Positions 23,598 to 38,000 are shown, counted from the first letter of the stretch. The stretch: 64,000 bases of DNA from Lindgomyces ingoldianus (GCF_010093535.1 NW_022985184.1:585993-649992); one strand, 5' to 3'. The notes: generated by a model not told the origin, from the sequence alone. A program made the numbers and translations.

Positions 23598-23877
23598 TGT
23601 CCGTACGCAGCAGCAGCGTCGCGGCCTGGATACGAACGATCGCGCACGAGCAGGATCACGTATCTATGTCACATGATGCTCGTGCGCGAACCTCTGTGCG
23701 CGAACATCTAGATATCCCCCTTTTCCTCTATATAGAGGAAAGAAAAGAGTAATAGAACTAAAAACATGTTGCTCTTACCTTACCTACCTTGTACGCTGTG
23801 CACACTGTACACTACTCTTACTCTTACTACTTAAGTGCTTATACTATAAGCAGCTAGCTATTAGAGCCTATTTAACA
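23598..23877 (+). repeat. Copia-2a 5' LTR (280 bp)
   Basis: Begins tgtccgtacgcagcagcagc and ends tatttaaca. It contains the inverted pair cgcacgagca / tgctcgtgcg and a 20-bp palindrome at 23722-23741. Confidence 0.9.
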
Positions 23878-26800
23878 CTAATTAGTAGTTAATTTAATTA
23901 ACTATAAATTAGTAAGAGTAATAATAAAGTACTTATGCTTTATAAGGTACTTTATTTTATTACTTATTCTTTAGAAAGAGTAACAGTAGAGTACTTACAC
24001 CTTATAAGGTACTTTGTTTAGTTACTTATCTCTTAGAATAGTAAATTAATCCTTTACATTATACAGCAAGCTCTGCTACTGTACAAAGTAAAAAGGAGAT
24101 AGTGTAAGACGCACACTAAAGCTACTAAAGCTGCATAACTTAGTAGCTAGACAATAGCACATTAATCCTTTGCATTATACAGCAAGCTCTGCTACTGTAC
24201 AAAGTAAGGAGGAGATAGTGTAAGGCGCACACTAAAGCTATTAAAGCTGTACAACCTAGCAGCTAGATAACAGCAGTACCTGCGCAATCTACTAGAAAAG
24301 TAATTAACTATACTATTATAATAAAATCCTATTAGCAACTAACAACTCTGTGTAATAATAAGAAGAATAAGAAATAATTCTTATTATATAAATAACTTAC
24401 AAAGGATATAGGGATATTAGAGGCAACACTATAAAACAAGACTAGCCTAGAGTACTAGAATAACAAGATTAACATGTTAGAGGCTCTAATAAGCTTATAG
24501 ACTTAATTATACATAAGTTATATAATTACTAATTTACACATAATAACTTAAAAAAGCGCTACTCTTTTAAGTGTATACATAAAGAATTTTAAAAAATAGA
24601 CACTATAAGACTTCTTAGCACTTAGCTACGTGTTTAAAAGGGAGCTTATATAAGTGCTAGAGGACAAGAGAATTACACTACAGCTAAGCACTAAAGGTAC
24701 CTAAGCCTAGAAGCTGTATAATATAGCATAAGGGAAGGCAATTGCACTAGAAAGGCTTTGTACGCAACCCTTATTACTATATAAGGCTCCGCACAGAAGC
24801 AGACTAAACACAATGCTGCTATTAACACTAAACGTACTAGCATCACCTGCTCTTACACCTCAGCCAGCACTACACTGATCACTGTACGAACAATACATGC
24901 CACCCTACCCAACGCCTGCTCCACACCCTCAATCGTACACACCACCGCCTGCAGTAGTGTATGCACCACATCACAGCCCGTACGAACTTCCACCCCAGAG
25001 GGAAACCACTAAAGAAAAACTCCTAGCAGACAAGATTATACAATTCTAAAAGGCATAGAAGAAGAATAATAACTACACAGGTTAACTATACAACATCCTT
25101 ATAGACAAAATAAGGATCTTTATTAATCTATATTAATAGCTAGATATTTAGGAAACTTAGTACACAGACATCTTTCTAGATATCCTAGAAGGTTAGGCAA
25201 ATATATACTATATGCACAACATAGGCCCTAGACATAACTAGAAGCATTTATACAACACTTTAAGTAGTTACTTTAACACTAATGTAAACTATAGCTAGTA
25301 CTAGACAGACTAGACAATAATAACTTTTATATAATGCTAATAAAAGAACTTTAATAAGAGTTTATATAAAGTCTTTAAAATAATAATTAACAAGCTTACA
25401 CTTACATAAAAGGCACTAGAAATAAAATTCTAAGAGGATATTCTACTGCACACTGCTATTATATAAGCCTGTTAAGAATAACTAGAACTAGAACATGCTA
25501 TGTTTACTATTAAGCCCTTATGTAAAGCCTTATTTAGTAACTTATAGGCATTACTTTAAGTTACTATAAACTAAAAGGTAAACTAATACCTCTAGAAACT
25601 GCTTAATGCATACTACATAGACTGCTAATACAACTCTGCATAATAAGAGTCTACATAATAAGAAGAAAGCTTCTCTCTGCGTAGAAAAAAACAATGTAGA
25701 AAATCTTTATCTAAGTTTAGGCTATAATCTAGAGACAACTACACATAGACAAAGAAGTGCTTTGTCTGCTATAAAAAAGAATGTTAGTTATTAAACTACT
25801 CTTATAATAACTGTACATAAGCAAAGAACTAGTATGTTGCCTTGTATAAAAATTTTTATAATAAGACTTTATTATATAAAGCTATTACCTTATACATCTA
25901 AGACTTTAAAGGTTACTCTAAGAAAAAGAATAATTTGCATAATGTAGAGAAAATAAAATAAAAGGGTAAGAATGCTAAGAAAGCTGTTAACTACTTTACC
26001 TTTACTACCTATCTATACTGTGCAATAAGAGAGGACATCTACAGCATTAAACCTAAAAAATATGCTAAGCAGTTTATCCTTAATAACTAATACTATATAG
26101 TATACTAAGGCAAACTATAGAACATAGGCGTAGTAAAGATCTCTACTGTTAGCAAGTTTTAACTTAAGGCGTACATATAAGAGAACCTATATACAGAAAT
26201 TAATTAGACACCTAGCTAAATAGATATTAGCTTTAAAGGCTAGACACTAAAGAGATTAATTAGTACTATATAAATCTAGAACCTAATTAGTCTAGTTACA
26301 TACTACATTCTAGAGACTTTAACACTATTTCTGCTATTACTAGCAGATACTAACTAACTTAGAGCATACTTTAATAATGTTTTAAATGTTATTATATATA
26401 AAAACAAAACTACTATACTTATTATATAAAAATAAGGACACTTTTTTTTTAATGTTAGTAAGAAAGAATCTATGTCTTTCTTTACTAAATTAGAACTCTA
26501 CCGCCTCTACTACTAATTTAGACACCCCTGCATAAAGAGACTCTAGAAGATGCTAACTAGCGCTAGCTACAACATTAATGCTGCAGTGCTAGAAGAGATT
26601 AAGAAGTTCTGCTACCTCTGCTAATTATATAACTAGGCCTTATAAAAATTTAAGTTTATAATTAAAAATAACACCTACTTTAACTATAAAGTTATTATTA
26701 ATGTTATATAAATTAATAATAAAGATGTTTTATATATTATTAATGCAGATATATTATTTTAGGCTGCTACATTTCTAAAATCTATGTCTACATAAGATAC

Positions 26801-28981
26801 CTAGAATGCACTGTGCAAATGCTAGATTAACACCTATTAAGGACCTTTAGACTATATTATGCATAACTCTAGTATAAACTTTGCTTTAGAGGATTTTTAA
26901 GCTTATGTAAAGATTATAAGAGCTACATGTAGGCAAATGCCTATAGAAGCATATTAGGTAGTTAGAAAAGTTAAGTGTGCACACACACCTCTCTAATAAG
27001 CGTTTAACATCCTAAAAACTAAGCTAGGTAACTGTACAGATAATAAGGCTATCCTACAGATAGCAGTTAAGGCTCTAAACAACACAGCTAGCCTACACAG
27101 TCTAGTACCTACACTGCTAGTCTTTAAGGCATACTTAAAAATTAACCTAAACTTTCTACTATTACTAGACATTATTGCATAAGCAAGCGCTATATAAAAG
27201 ATAATAAAAATACTTTAAAAGAACTATGTAAAAGTAAACATTAATTATATAATTAACACTTATAATAGCCTTATAACACATAAAGTTTTTAACCTCCCCC
27301 TTAGCTTAAAGATTATAGCATAGAGAGAGAAAAAAGGCTAGACTAGCCTATATAAAATTAAGAGCATTAAAAAAAAAGATATTATTATTAAAAAAAAAAA
27401 TAGCCTACTAAAGCTTTAATATACGCAGGTTAAACTATACTATAAAGAAAAGAAGAAAGACAACTTACCTATAATAGATAACCTAGATAAACTAATCCCT
27501 ATATAAAGGGATCTCTTAAAGAAAAGGAAGAGAAGACAGCCTTATAAAAATGTTATAAAGGTAGAACTAAAGCCTACTACAGACTAAGCCCTTTAAGATA
27601 GCAATGCCGCACTAGTGTAAAAAGAAGATATAGATACTAAAAGAAGTAAAAAGTAAAAGAAACTTGCATAAAGTCTAGACTAGGTATTTCTAACCTAAAA
27701 AAAGAAAAATAATTAGGCCTTATTTATTAAGCTTTGTATAGATAGTGTAATTACTATACTTAAAAAACTATTTAAGAAATTAGACTACATAAAGATAAAC
27801 ACTTTAATTACTAATAGCACTTTTAAGGTTATAGTGTATAACTTAATAAGGCATAAAAGTTAGATTTTTAACCTTTGCCTTATATAAAAAGTAAAAGGAA
27901 AAACAACTTAACTATATAAGAAATTCTGCCTAGTGTTTACTAGCTACTTAGATAAAGAAAAAGAAGAAATTTTTACTTAGTTACTAACTATCTAGAAAAT
28001 AAGCTAGAGACTACTTTTAGCTATAAAAGTAAGCCTAAAAGCTATATATAAAATGCATTTTAAACTATGTAATATTATATAAGTATACATCTAATTAATA
28101 GATAAGCTTATACACACGCTATATATAAAGCTACTAAAGAAGATGCACTAGAGCTTTCTACTAAATATAATACTCTAGGTTGTACAACTCTTATATAGAG
28201 CTGCTAAATTAAGACTGTATTAGTTTAAGACATATTATAACTACTATAAAGAAAAGCTGCGCATGCACATCTCTTTATATAACCCCTACTTTTTAATTAT
28301 TAATAAAAAAGAGCACACTTTTAGTATTACTAGCCTATAGACAGATAACACTTTAAGCATTATAATAAAAGATTTTACATAAAAAGAAGAGAAGAAACTA
28401 TAAAAGGCAAAGTTTTATATAAAAAGTAAGACTATCTTAGTAAAAAAGCAGCCTATTAAGTTTAATAGTAAAAGAATTAAGCTTACGCATAACATAGTAG
28501 TTTTTACTTAAAAAGAATAAGTAAGCTACCTTTATATAATTAACCTAAAGGACAAGAATGCTACATAATAATATATTAAGCAACATGTAAAAGAGGCATA
28601 TATTACATTTATGTGTTAACTAAAGGCAGCATTTAACTTGTTTATTACTGCATAAACTATAGACCTTTTGCATAATAATATTAACACACTTAACACATAA
28701 ATCTAATAGTAGATAGATAACAGTAAGTGTAGTCTTACCTTCTTACTATTATAGCTTAATTATAGAAAGCTGTTTATCTTTATAGATAAATTATTTACTA
28801 ATAATAAAAACCTTAGCTTATAGCTAGAATTCTTAATTATATTAAGTAATAAGAACTATATAAAGTAAAGCAACTACTTTAAAATACTAGGTAACATTAT
28901 ACACTAGAATTCTACTAAGTGTAAAAGAGTAACTAGAAGTGTCTTTACTAGTAAACTATATAGAATAGTTAAAAGGTTTAA

Positions 28982-29261
28982 TGTCTGTACGCAGCAGCAG
29001 CGTCACAGTCTGGATACGAGCGATCGCGCACGAGCAGGACCACGTATCTCTGTCACATGATGCTCGTGCGCGAACCTCTGTGCGCGAACATCTAGATATC
29101 CCCCTTTTCCTCCGTACGGAGGAAAGACAAGAGCAATAGAACCAGAAACATGTTGCCCTCACCTTACCTACCCTGTACGCTGTGCACACTGTACACCACT
29201 CTTACTCTTGCTACTTAAGTGCTTATACTATAAGCAGCTAGCTGTTAGAGCCCATTTAACA
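28982..29261 (+). repeat. solo LTR of the Copia-2 family
   Basis: 280 bp, same structure as the Copia-2a LTRs, flanked on both sides by TTTAA (28977-28981 and 29262-29266). It therefore inserted as an element and lost its interior by LTR-LTR recombination. It keeps far more CpG/CpA sites than the other copies. Confidence 0.9.
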
Positions 29262-29973
29262 TTTAATAATATAATTACCTTTAGTATAACTTTATAGCAA
29301 ATTATATAAACACTTAAACTACTACTAATTTTAGTAGTAATCTATATAGATTTAAGGTTTCTGTATAATTACCTTATTAAGCTAGGCACTACTAGTAAAA
29401 AGTAACTTATAATTAACATTATGTTACTCTATAAATTATATAAGAAAAAGGAAATTGCTAAGATTAAGTAAATTAATAGTAAAAATAACTTAGTAAATGC
29501 ATATATAAAGAAAACACTAAACTAGGCTTTTTAATTATTAGTTCTAACTAACTACCTCTCTGTCTAGATAGAAGCATCTGTAGACTAGCTAGATCCTGTG
29601 CGCAAAAATGCCTTAGACTAACTAGACTAACAACGCCTTTATATAAGGCCTATTTTTTTTATTTTTTATTTTTATTTTTTTTTTATATTATACGCACTTA
29701 TCTTTTTTATTATAAGGATCTGTTACTGTTAGCACTATATAAAAAAAAAAAAAAGCTAGAGGATTATACAGCAGAGCTTAGAAAGTAAAGGATAAAAAAA
29801 AGAAAAGCTATTTATATAGCATAACTAGCCTATTCTAACGCACAGCATTACTAAGGCAAGTCCTAACAAATAGAGTAGAGTAAAGGCAGAACATAATTAG
29901 ATAGACTTACACAGACAGAAGGGAGGTAACGTGTACAAAAGGTAACTCTTTAGATAAAAAGAAAAGTTGCTAG

Positions 29974-30253
29974 TGTCTGTACACAGCAGCAGCGTTGCGG
30001 CCTAGATATAAACAATTGCGCACAAGCAGGATCACGTATCTATGTTACATAATGCTTGTGCGCAAACCTCTGTACGTAAACATCTAGATATCCCCCTTTT
30101 CCTCTGTATAGAGGAAAGAAAAGAGTAATAGAACTAGAAACATGTTGCCCTCACCTTACCTACCTTATACGCTGTGCACACTGTACACCACTCTTACTCT
30201 TGCTACTTAAGTGCTTATACCATAAGCAGCTAGCTGTCGGAGCCTATTCAACA
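29974..30253 (+). repeat. Copia-2a 3' LTR (280 bp)
   Basis: Partner of 23598-23877. It differs from the other copies mainly by C-to-T and G-to-A changes. An A-rich purine tract (aaaaagaaaag) lies just upstream. Confidence 0.9.
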
Positions 30254-32357
30254 TTTATAACTATTATTTACTAACACTAAAAGACTTTATCTAGTCTAGA
30301 AACTCTTACATATAAATTTAAAGCTATAGATTAATTATACTAAGCCTAAAAAGTAAGCATAGAACACATAGTTAAGTATATAGTCTTATACTACATAACG
30401 CTGCACTGTGCCTAGACCTGCTGTGCAACCTAGTCTTGTTCTGCCTACTGCAATAAAAAGGAATCTAGTAGGACACATAAGCAAAGCTAACTGCTTTAAA
30501 GGCCCTAGACAGAATAATAATTAGAGATCTTATAGAGATCTATAGCAAATAAGTGTTAGAGTACTATCTACTATAAAAAGGCTTATATTATACACATATA
30601 ATTAACACAAGAACTAAATATAGTCTATAAAAGGCATTAGTAGAGCTATAGCATAAGTGTCTAGGACACCCTAGACTAGCTACACTTTAACACTTTATAT
30701 AGTAAGCTAAGAGGGTGCAAATTAAAGAAATTATAATAGTTTAATATAACTTATGTAGCAGAGCTAAGATATAATAATAAATTAGTTATACACTATAAAT
30801 TAGCAACAGCAGACCTAGTAAAAGACTATTAATTAATTTCTATGCATATAAAGCATAGAGCATTATAAAAGAGCAAAGTTAAATGCTAATTACTAATAAG
30901 TATTTTAGCCTTTAGTAAGACCTCTACTTTAAAGATAATAAGCTTACTAAATTAATTATTAAAGCTTTTATAATCTTTATTCTCTTTTTAAAAAACTATT
31001 ATAATATTACTATAAAAGTTATTAAAGCTAACAACAAGATTATAATAGTAAAACTAGAGGTAAAATGCTAGCTAGCATTACATAAAATAACTATTAAGCC
31101 TTTAGCACTAGATACATAAGCCTAGAACAGAGGAGCTAAACGCTTAGAAGGTGTAAATAAAAAGAAGTTATAGGCTATGCAACTAGATGCTAACCTACTA
31201 TAGAATGTATAGCTATATATTACTAGAGCAGGCGTATACCTATATAATTAGACGCTAAACTATGCTAATAACTAGAAAACACTATATAAAATCTTCTTTA
31301 TATAAGCAGCTTTAAATAATAAAGTTATTACATTAATTTAAAAGCTAAGCTTTACACATCTAAAAGCTTATAGCTATAAAGCATTTATAATAACTAATAA
31401 CACACATTAGAATAAATCTAAGCTACAGAGGCTAGACCTAAAGGTGTAGATTAGATATCTAGTTAGGTACTAATTATTAAACATCTACTATGTATAGATA
31501 CTACTGCTAGTAAAAGTAATCTATATATGTAATGTTATTTTTAACAAATACTTAATTTTTAGTAGTAAGCCTAAAGACCTAATAAATAACCTTATACACA
31601 ACATAGTAAAAGAAATTACTATATATATTAAAATAATTAAGCTTCTAACACTTAGTTATTAGCTAAAGATAGAGTTATTTTATAAAAATAACACTATAGA
31701 CAATATATTAAATTTTAACAAAGTAGACCTACTAGGCTACTATTAAGAAAGGAAAATTAGAGATAACTATCTGTCTTCTTTAAATACTCTGCCACCTGCA
31801 GCATTACTTATATAGTTAATAGCTAGAGCAGCACTAAAGCTAAGCTAAATAAGGTTATTAAAGACTGTACTATAGGCTACAGCCTTTATAGCTAGCATAA
31901 GATCTAGAAGTGTAAGAAAGCATAGTAGTAAAACGCTAGATAAAGCAGCATTAATAAAAATGCTATTTAAAAGAAAGACACTTTATAAAAGCTAGCTACT
32001 ACTTCTACTATTAACTTAAAAGCAACTAAAAGAGCACTCTTTATATAAGATGTTTAAGGCAGCAGAAAGAATGCACCTAGACAGTTATTAGACAATAAAA
32101 TTCTAAACAGAGGTCTAGACAAAGCTAATTAAGGCAGCTAGACAGCAGATCTTAGATTATATGTAGGTGTACACCTATAAGCTTAATAAGCACTATAAAT
32201 TATAAAAATGTAAGGCGTAACTAGTAGTCTATAGTAATTAATAAAGAAACATTACTACACAAGATACCTACGCTGCTACCCTAGCAAGACACTTATTTTA
32301 AATGCTAATAGCAATATCTGCACACTTTAACCTAGAGCTTAAATAATATAATATAAC
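30254..32357 (+). pseudogene. Copia-1 pol, middle part
   Basis: Sequence between the two nested elements. It belongs to Copia-1 by position. It is strongly AT-rich and closed by TAA/TAG in all frames. I could not place firm protease or integrase motifs, so the assignment rests on the layout between gag (22251) and RT/RNase H (46300). Confidence 0.6.
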
Positions 32358-32623
32358 TGTTAAATAGACTCTCTGCTAGCTAGCACTTAGTGTCAGCAAA
32401 TGCGTACAAGACGGAGAGGTTTGCACAGTGTAAACATTGCACAGGGGTGTTAGGTAACTAGTGTTAATTACTTCTTGTTTTTCCTCTGTACAGAGAAAAA
32501 GAGGGATATCTAGATGTTTGCGCACAGAGGTTTGCGCACAAGCATTATGTAACATAGATACGTGATCCTGCTCGTGCGTGATCGCTTGTATCTAGGCTGC
32601 GACGCTGCTGCTGTGTACAGACA
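32358..32623 (-). repeat. Copia-2b 3' LTR (266 bp)
   Basis: Reverse complement begins TGTCTGTAC and ends TTTAACA. It shares the first part with the Copia-2a LTRs but has a different middle. Confidence 0.9.
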
Positions 32624-34465
32624 CTAGCAACTTTTCTTTTTTTTTTGTCTAAAAAGTTGCCTTCTGTACATGTTACCTCCTTTCTGTCTATGTAGGTCTA
32701 TCTAATTATGTTCTACCTTTACTTTACCCTATTTATTAGGACTTGCCTTAGTAATGCTATGTGTTAGAATAAGCTAGTTATGCTATATAAATAGCTTTTT
32801 TTTTCTTTATTCTTTACTTTCTAAGCCTTACTGTATAATCCCTTAGCTCTTTTTTTTTTTTATATAGTGCTAATAGTAATAGATCCTTATAATAAAAAAG
32901 ATAAGTATGTATAATATAAAAAAAAAAAATTTAAAAAAAAATAAGCCTTATATAAAGGTGTTATTAGTCTAGTTAGTCTAAGGCATCTTTGCGCATAAGA
33001 TCTAGCTAGTCCACAGATGCTTTTATCTAGACAGAGAGGCAGTTAGTTAGAACTAATAATTAAAAAGCCTAGTTTAGTATTTTCTTTATATATACATTTA
33101 CTAAGTTATTTTTACTATTAATTTACTTTATTTTAGTAATTTCCCTTTTTTTATATAATTTATAGAGTAATATAATGTTAATTATAAGTTACTTTTTACT
33201 AGTAGTGCTTAGCTTAATAAAGTAATTATACAAAGACCTTAAATTTATATAGATTACTACTAGAATTAGTAGTAGTTTAAGTATTTATATAATTTACTAT
33301 AAAGTTATACTAAAAGTAATTACATTATTAAACTTTTTAACTATTTTATATAGTTTACTAGTAAGAACACTCTTAGTTACTCTTTTACACTTAGTAAAAT
33401 TCTAGTGTATAATGTTACCTAGTATTTTAAAGTAGTTACTTTGCTTTATATAGTTCTTATTACTTAATATAATTAAGAATTTTAGCTATAAGCTAAGGTT
33501 CTTATTATTAGTAAATAATTTATTTATAAAAATAAACAGCTTTACATAATTAAGCTATAATAGTAGAAAGGTAAGACTATGCTTACTATTATTTATCTAC
33601 TATTAGATTTATGTGTTAAGTGTATTAATATTATTATGTAAAGGGTCTATAGTTTATGCAGTAATAAATAAGTTAAATGCTGCCTTTAGTTAACACATAA
33701 ATGTAATGTATACCTCTTTTACATATTACTTAATATATTATTATGCAGCATTTTTATTTTTTAAGTTAATTATATAAAGGTAGCTTACTTATCTTTTCTA
33801 AGTAAAAACTACTATGTTGTGTATAAGTTTAATTCTTTTACTATTAAACTTAATAGGCTGCTTTTTTACTAGAATAGTCTTACTTTTTATATAAAACTTT
33901 ACTTTTTATAGTTTTTTTTTTCTTTTTATGTAAAATCTTTTATTATAATACTTAAAGTGTTGTCTATTTATAGGCTAGTAATACTAAAAGTGTGCTCTTT
34001 TTTATTAGTAATTAAAAAGTAGGGGTTATATAAAAAAATGTGCATGTGTAGCTTTTTTTTATAGTAGTTATAATATGTCTTAAACTAATACAGTCCTAAT
34101 TTAGCAGCTCTATATAAGAGTTGTACAACCTAGAGTATTATATTTAGTAGAAAGCTCTAGCGCATCTTCTTTAGTAGCTTTATGTACAGTGTGCGCATAA
34201 GCTTATTTATTAATTAAATGTATACTTATGTAATATTACATAGTTTAAAATGCATTCTATATATAGCTTTTAAGCTTACTTTTATAGCTAAAAGTAGTCT
34301 TTAGCTTATCCTCTAAATAGTTAGTAACTAGGTAAAGATTTCTTCTTTTTTTTTATCTAAGTAGCTAGTAAACACTAGGTAGGATTTCTTATATAGTTAA
34401 GTTATTTTACCTTTTACTTTTTATATAAGGCAAAGGTTAAAAATCTAACCTTTATGCCTTATTAA

Positions 34466-35059
34466 TGTTACAATCCTTACTTCGGGAAGATGGTATTTTC
34501 CAAAGTACAACGGCCTATGTGGGTATTAGTGGAGAAGGGGAAGAACTTAGCTGGATCAGGTGTACAGTCTGTTGAGCAGAGTAAAGGGGTAGTTAGGGTT
34601 CTGGGAGGCAGGCTGTGGTTTGTCCCTATAGCTGTATAGGTGGCTGGGTATTACTAGTTAGGTAGATAAGGGTTAGAGGTATATATGTTACAAGATATAC
34701 AAGGCAGCTTAATCCTTATTAGAAAGGATTAAGCTTCTTAGTCTATTATAAAAAATAAACTAAATGTTAATTACAGCCTCCTAACTATAGTTAAGATTAA
34801 GACTATATACATAGTAGTTTTATGCTTACATGCTTACATGCTGCTTTTTGCTGTAGCCTGCAAGCGCGCAAGCCTGCAATGCCTAGTCCCTTATTAGACT
34901 ACACATTCTGCTAAGCACTTATTTATAAGATAGCGCTATTCCTCTTCTGTTTAGTTATAAGGTCTGCTAATTGCAGGGTTAATTGTTTTCTATCTGCTGT
35001 GCCTAGGGCTGTGTGCTATAGTAAGCTAAGTTATTACAGTCTGTTTATTAGCTGTAACA
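34466..35059 (-). repeat. Gypsy 3' LTR (594 bp)
   Basis: Equal in length to 41470-42063; the differences I saw are C/T or G/A transitions. Confidence 0.93.
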
Positions 35060-38000
35060 CGCAGGCTCCCCTCTTAGTTAGTGTCCTTGCTGTTACGTTC
35101 TTCCTATTATAAGCGTTAGGTTTTCTTTTTAACAAGTGCGTGTCCTTCTGTAAATGCTTAACATATGTTTATCCTTTTTAACTATGCCTTAGCAGGCTTG
35201 TTGTCCTTCTGCCTCTATTTGTTGCCTTTAGACTGTTGCTTAACTTAATCTGCTTTATTGTACAAAAATGCGTCCTTGCAGCACCTGTTACTTAAGCAGT
35301 TCCTCTTACATGTTGTCCTTATTATTAAATAAGTGTGTAGAGTGTGTCTAAAAAAGGTGTTGTTATAATGTGTTTATGTTAGATGCGTCCTAGAATTATT
35401 TAAAGAAAGAGCATAAGAGATTACAAAAGAAGTTAAAAGAGGCTTAAAGGGAAAAGATGCGTAAGAAGAAAGAATCTTTAGCACATCTACAGTCTTTTAT
35501 AGCTTGTTAGGAGAGGGCGCAGAAGCAGCTTAATCTTCTAGCAGATTAAAGGGTAAAGTATCTAGAAGAAGACCTCTTATCACTAGACAAACTTAAAGCG
35601 CTTAAGGCAGAGGCAGTAGGCCTTCCTGCTCCTTAGCCTACCTTAAAGGGTTAGAGGTTTCTTACATTACAGCTAGCTAATGTTGTAATTGTTTTAGCTA
35701 ACAAAAATGTTTTTTAGTTGTAGGAACTTTTGCCTAGATAGTTTAACCTAGAAGGCGTAAGCAATACTTCTATAGCGCCTTCTAGGCGTTCTGCAGGTTT
35801 GTGACAGGTTCCTAGGTATTCTTACAGGTTAGAAATTCTACCTATTTTACTAAGTAATAATCTTCTTTTTTATCTAAGATCTTCTTAACTTTGTATTTAA
35901 GTTCTTTCTTGTCCTAGCCTTATGTTGCTAATAGGATGTTCTTAGGTGCTAGTTCTAACTTAGAAACATAGAACTATAAAAAGATTTTTATGTCCTTAGG
36001 TAATTTAAGTTTGCATGCTTCTAAGCAGGTTTAAATAACTTTATAGAGTCTTATTTGTTTTTTAGCTAGCTTTTGTGCTAGTTAGGGGTTCCTAAGATTT
36101 GTAGTATCTAAATATACATAATTATAGGGATGTATTTTTAGTGCTGTTTACTAGTGTTAATTTGCTAAGACTTTTATAGCTTCTGTTGTAAGCTAGGCTT
36201 TCTTACTTAACTTTTAATAGATTTCTAATAGTTGTGTTGTCTAGCTTAGGGCTTCTAGCGGATCTGTTAGTTAGGTTCCTAAGAGTTTGTACCTATAAGG
36301 GTAGCTAAAGTTTGCCTTGTACAGGGTTATTTTAGTTAAGGAAGATTGTGTGGTGTTAATAGCTAGCTGTGCTATTAGTAACTACTTAGGCTAGTCTGTC
36401 TGTTTGTACAAAACATATTTTTGTAGATACTTTTCTATTTCTGTGTTTATTTGTTCTGTCTGTCTATCTGTCTAGGGGTGGTAGGCAGTGGAGAGTTTGT
36501 GGGTCATCTTAAGGTGTTAGACTACAGTTGTCTAGTACTTGCTAGTAAAGAGTTTATCTTTATCTAAGATAATAATCTATAGGCATTTATAAGTTACAAA
36601 GAGATTCTTTTTTAGTTTAAACATAAATTCTTTTACAGTTATACTTTTCTCTATTGCTTATATAAAAATAAACTTTGTTATTTTGTTAACTATTACTGCA
36701 ATTATATTACAGAGCCTTTCTGTGCTAGGTTCACAGGACAGTAGTAGTCCTGTTATAAAGTCTATAGTTATTATAGTCTAGGGCTGCTTAGGTGCTATAA
36801 TTAGCTAGAGTTGTCTATATAGTTTGTGTCTTCTAGGGTTGTTCTTATTGCACAGGTTGCATTCCTGTAGCACCTTAGTGCATAAGTGCTTTAATTATAA
36901 GATATCTTTAAAAATTACTTTCTTTATTTTCTTTTAAAAAGATCTAATTCTAGGGTGCCTAAACATTAGGGCCTTATAATATTCTTTAATAAGGTTTTTC
37001 TATCTATGTTTAGTAATTATTAGAGAACAAATTAGTCCTTCTAGTTCTAGTCTATTATATACTAGGCCCTAGTCAGTTTCCTTAAAAATTGCAAATTCCT
37101 CTATGTCTTCTTCTGTTCTATTAAAATAGTTAGAGTGTCTGCTAAGAGCGTCTACTTGTTAATTGCTATTTCTAGGGATGTGTTTAATAATAAAGTTAAA
37201 CTATGCTAACTCTATTGCCTATTATATGTGCATTAGAGAGAGTTTCTTTATTATTAGAAAAGTTACTAAGTTAGCGTAGTTAGTGTAGATAATAAATTAT
37301 TGTCTAAGTCTTTATAGTTTAACTTCCTAATTCTTATAAGTGTTAACTATAGCCTTAAGTTCTTTATTAGGAATAGTGTATTTTTATTCTACAGAGGTAA
37401 ACTTTGCTAAGTAGTATGCTACTAGGTGCTAGTAGCTGTTTTCTTGTTTCTGTAGGAGGGCTGCTCCTTTAGCTTGTTTTAAGGCGTTAGTGTGTACCTT
37501 AGTTTTAAGTGTTAGGTTGTACATCTAGAGAACTAGGTAACTAGTAACAATTTTCTTTAATTCTTTAAAAGATTTATTTATCTTAGTTATTTATTAGAAC
37601 TTATGCAATGCTTTTTCTTTTATTATAGCATTAGTAAGTAGGAGCGCTATCTTAGAGTAGTCCTTAATTATTCTTTGTACATAGCCTGTTAGTCTAAGGA
37701 ATCCTCTAATTTTAGTAACAGATTTAGAAACAGGCTATTTAAGTACTTTAGCTATTTTCTTTAAGTCTATCTTTATTTAATTCTAGTTTATAATAAATTC
37801 TAAGTATTTAGTTTCTTGCACATTAAATTTACATTTTTTTAGTTAAAGGTGTAGGCTGTACTGCCTAAGGCGTTCTAATATAAGTTTTACTTTTAATATG
37901 TAGTCCTTGCAACTTTCCTTAGTGTATATTAGTATGTTGTTAAGGTATACTAATACAAATATATTAAGGTATAGGTTTAAGGCTGTGTTAATAACTCTCT

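Larger units (their letters stand above)
23598..30253 (+). mobile_element. Copia-2a: Ty1/copia LTR retrotransposon, plus orientation
   Basis: LTRs at both ends and a TTTAT duplication (23593-23597 and 30254-30258). Read through stops, the plus strand gives a gag zinc-knuckle trace near 25760 (CFVCYKKECW), then FLLLLADTN, HPCIKRL and EEIKKFCYLC (GAG-pre-integrase), then integrase (PLDYIMHNSSINFALEDF; LVPTLLVFKAYLKI). This is the order of a fungal Ty1/copia polyprotein. Nearly every stop is TAA or TAG. Without the solo LTR inside, it is about 6.37 kb. Confidence 0.9.

Noticed and set aside
28956..29189. 77-codon frame (-), and the similar frame at 45902-46150
   Set aside because: Both lie inside Copia-2 LTRs and exist only because the LTRs are less mutated than their surroundings.
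30254..32357. Possible separate element between the two Copia-2 copies
   Set aside because: No ends or duplications of its own; it begins and ends at the TSDs of the nested elements and fits as Copia-1 pol.
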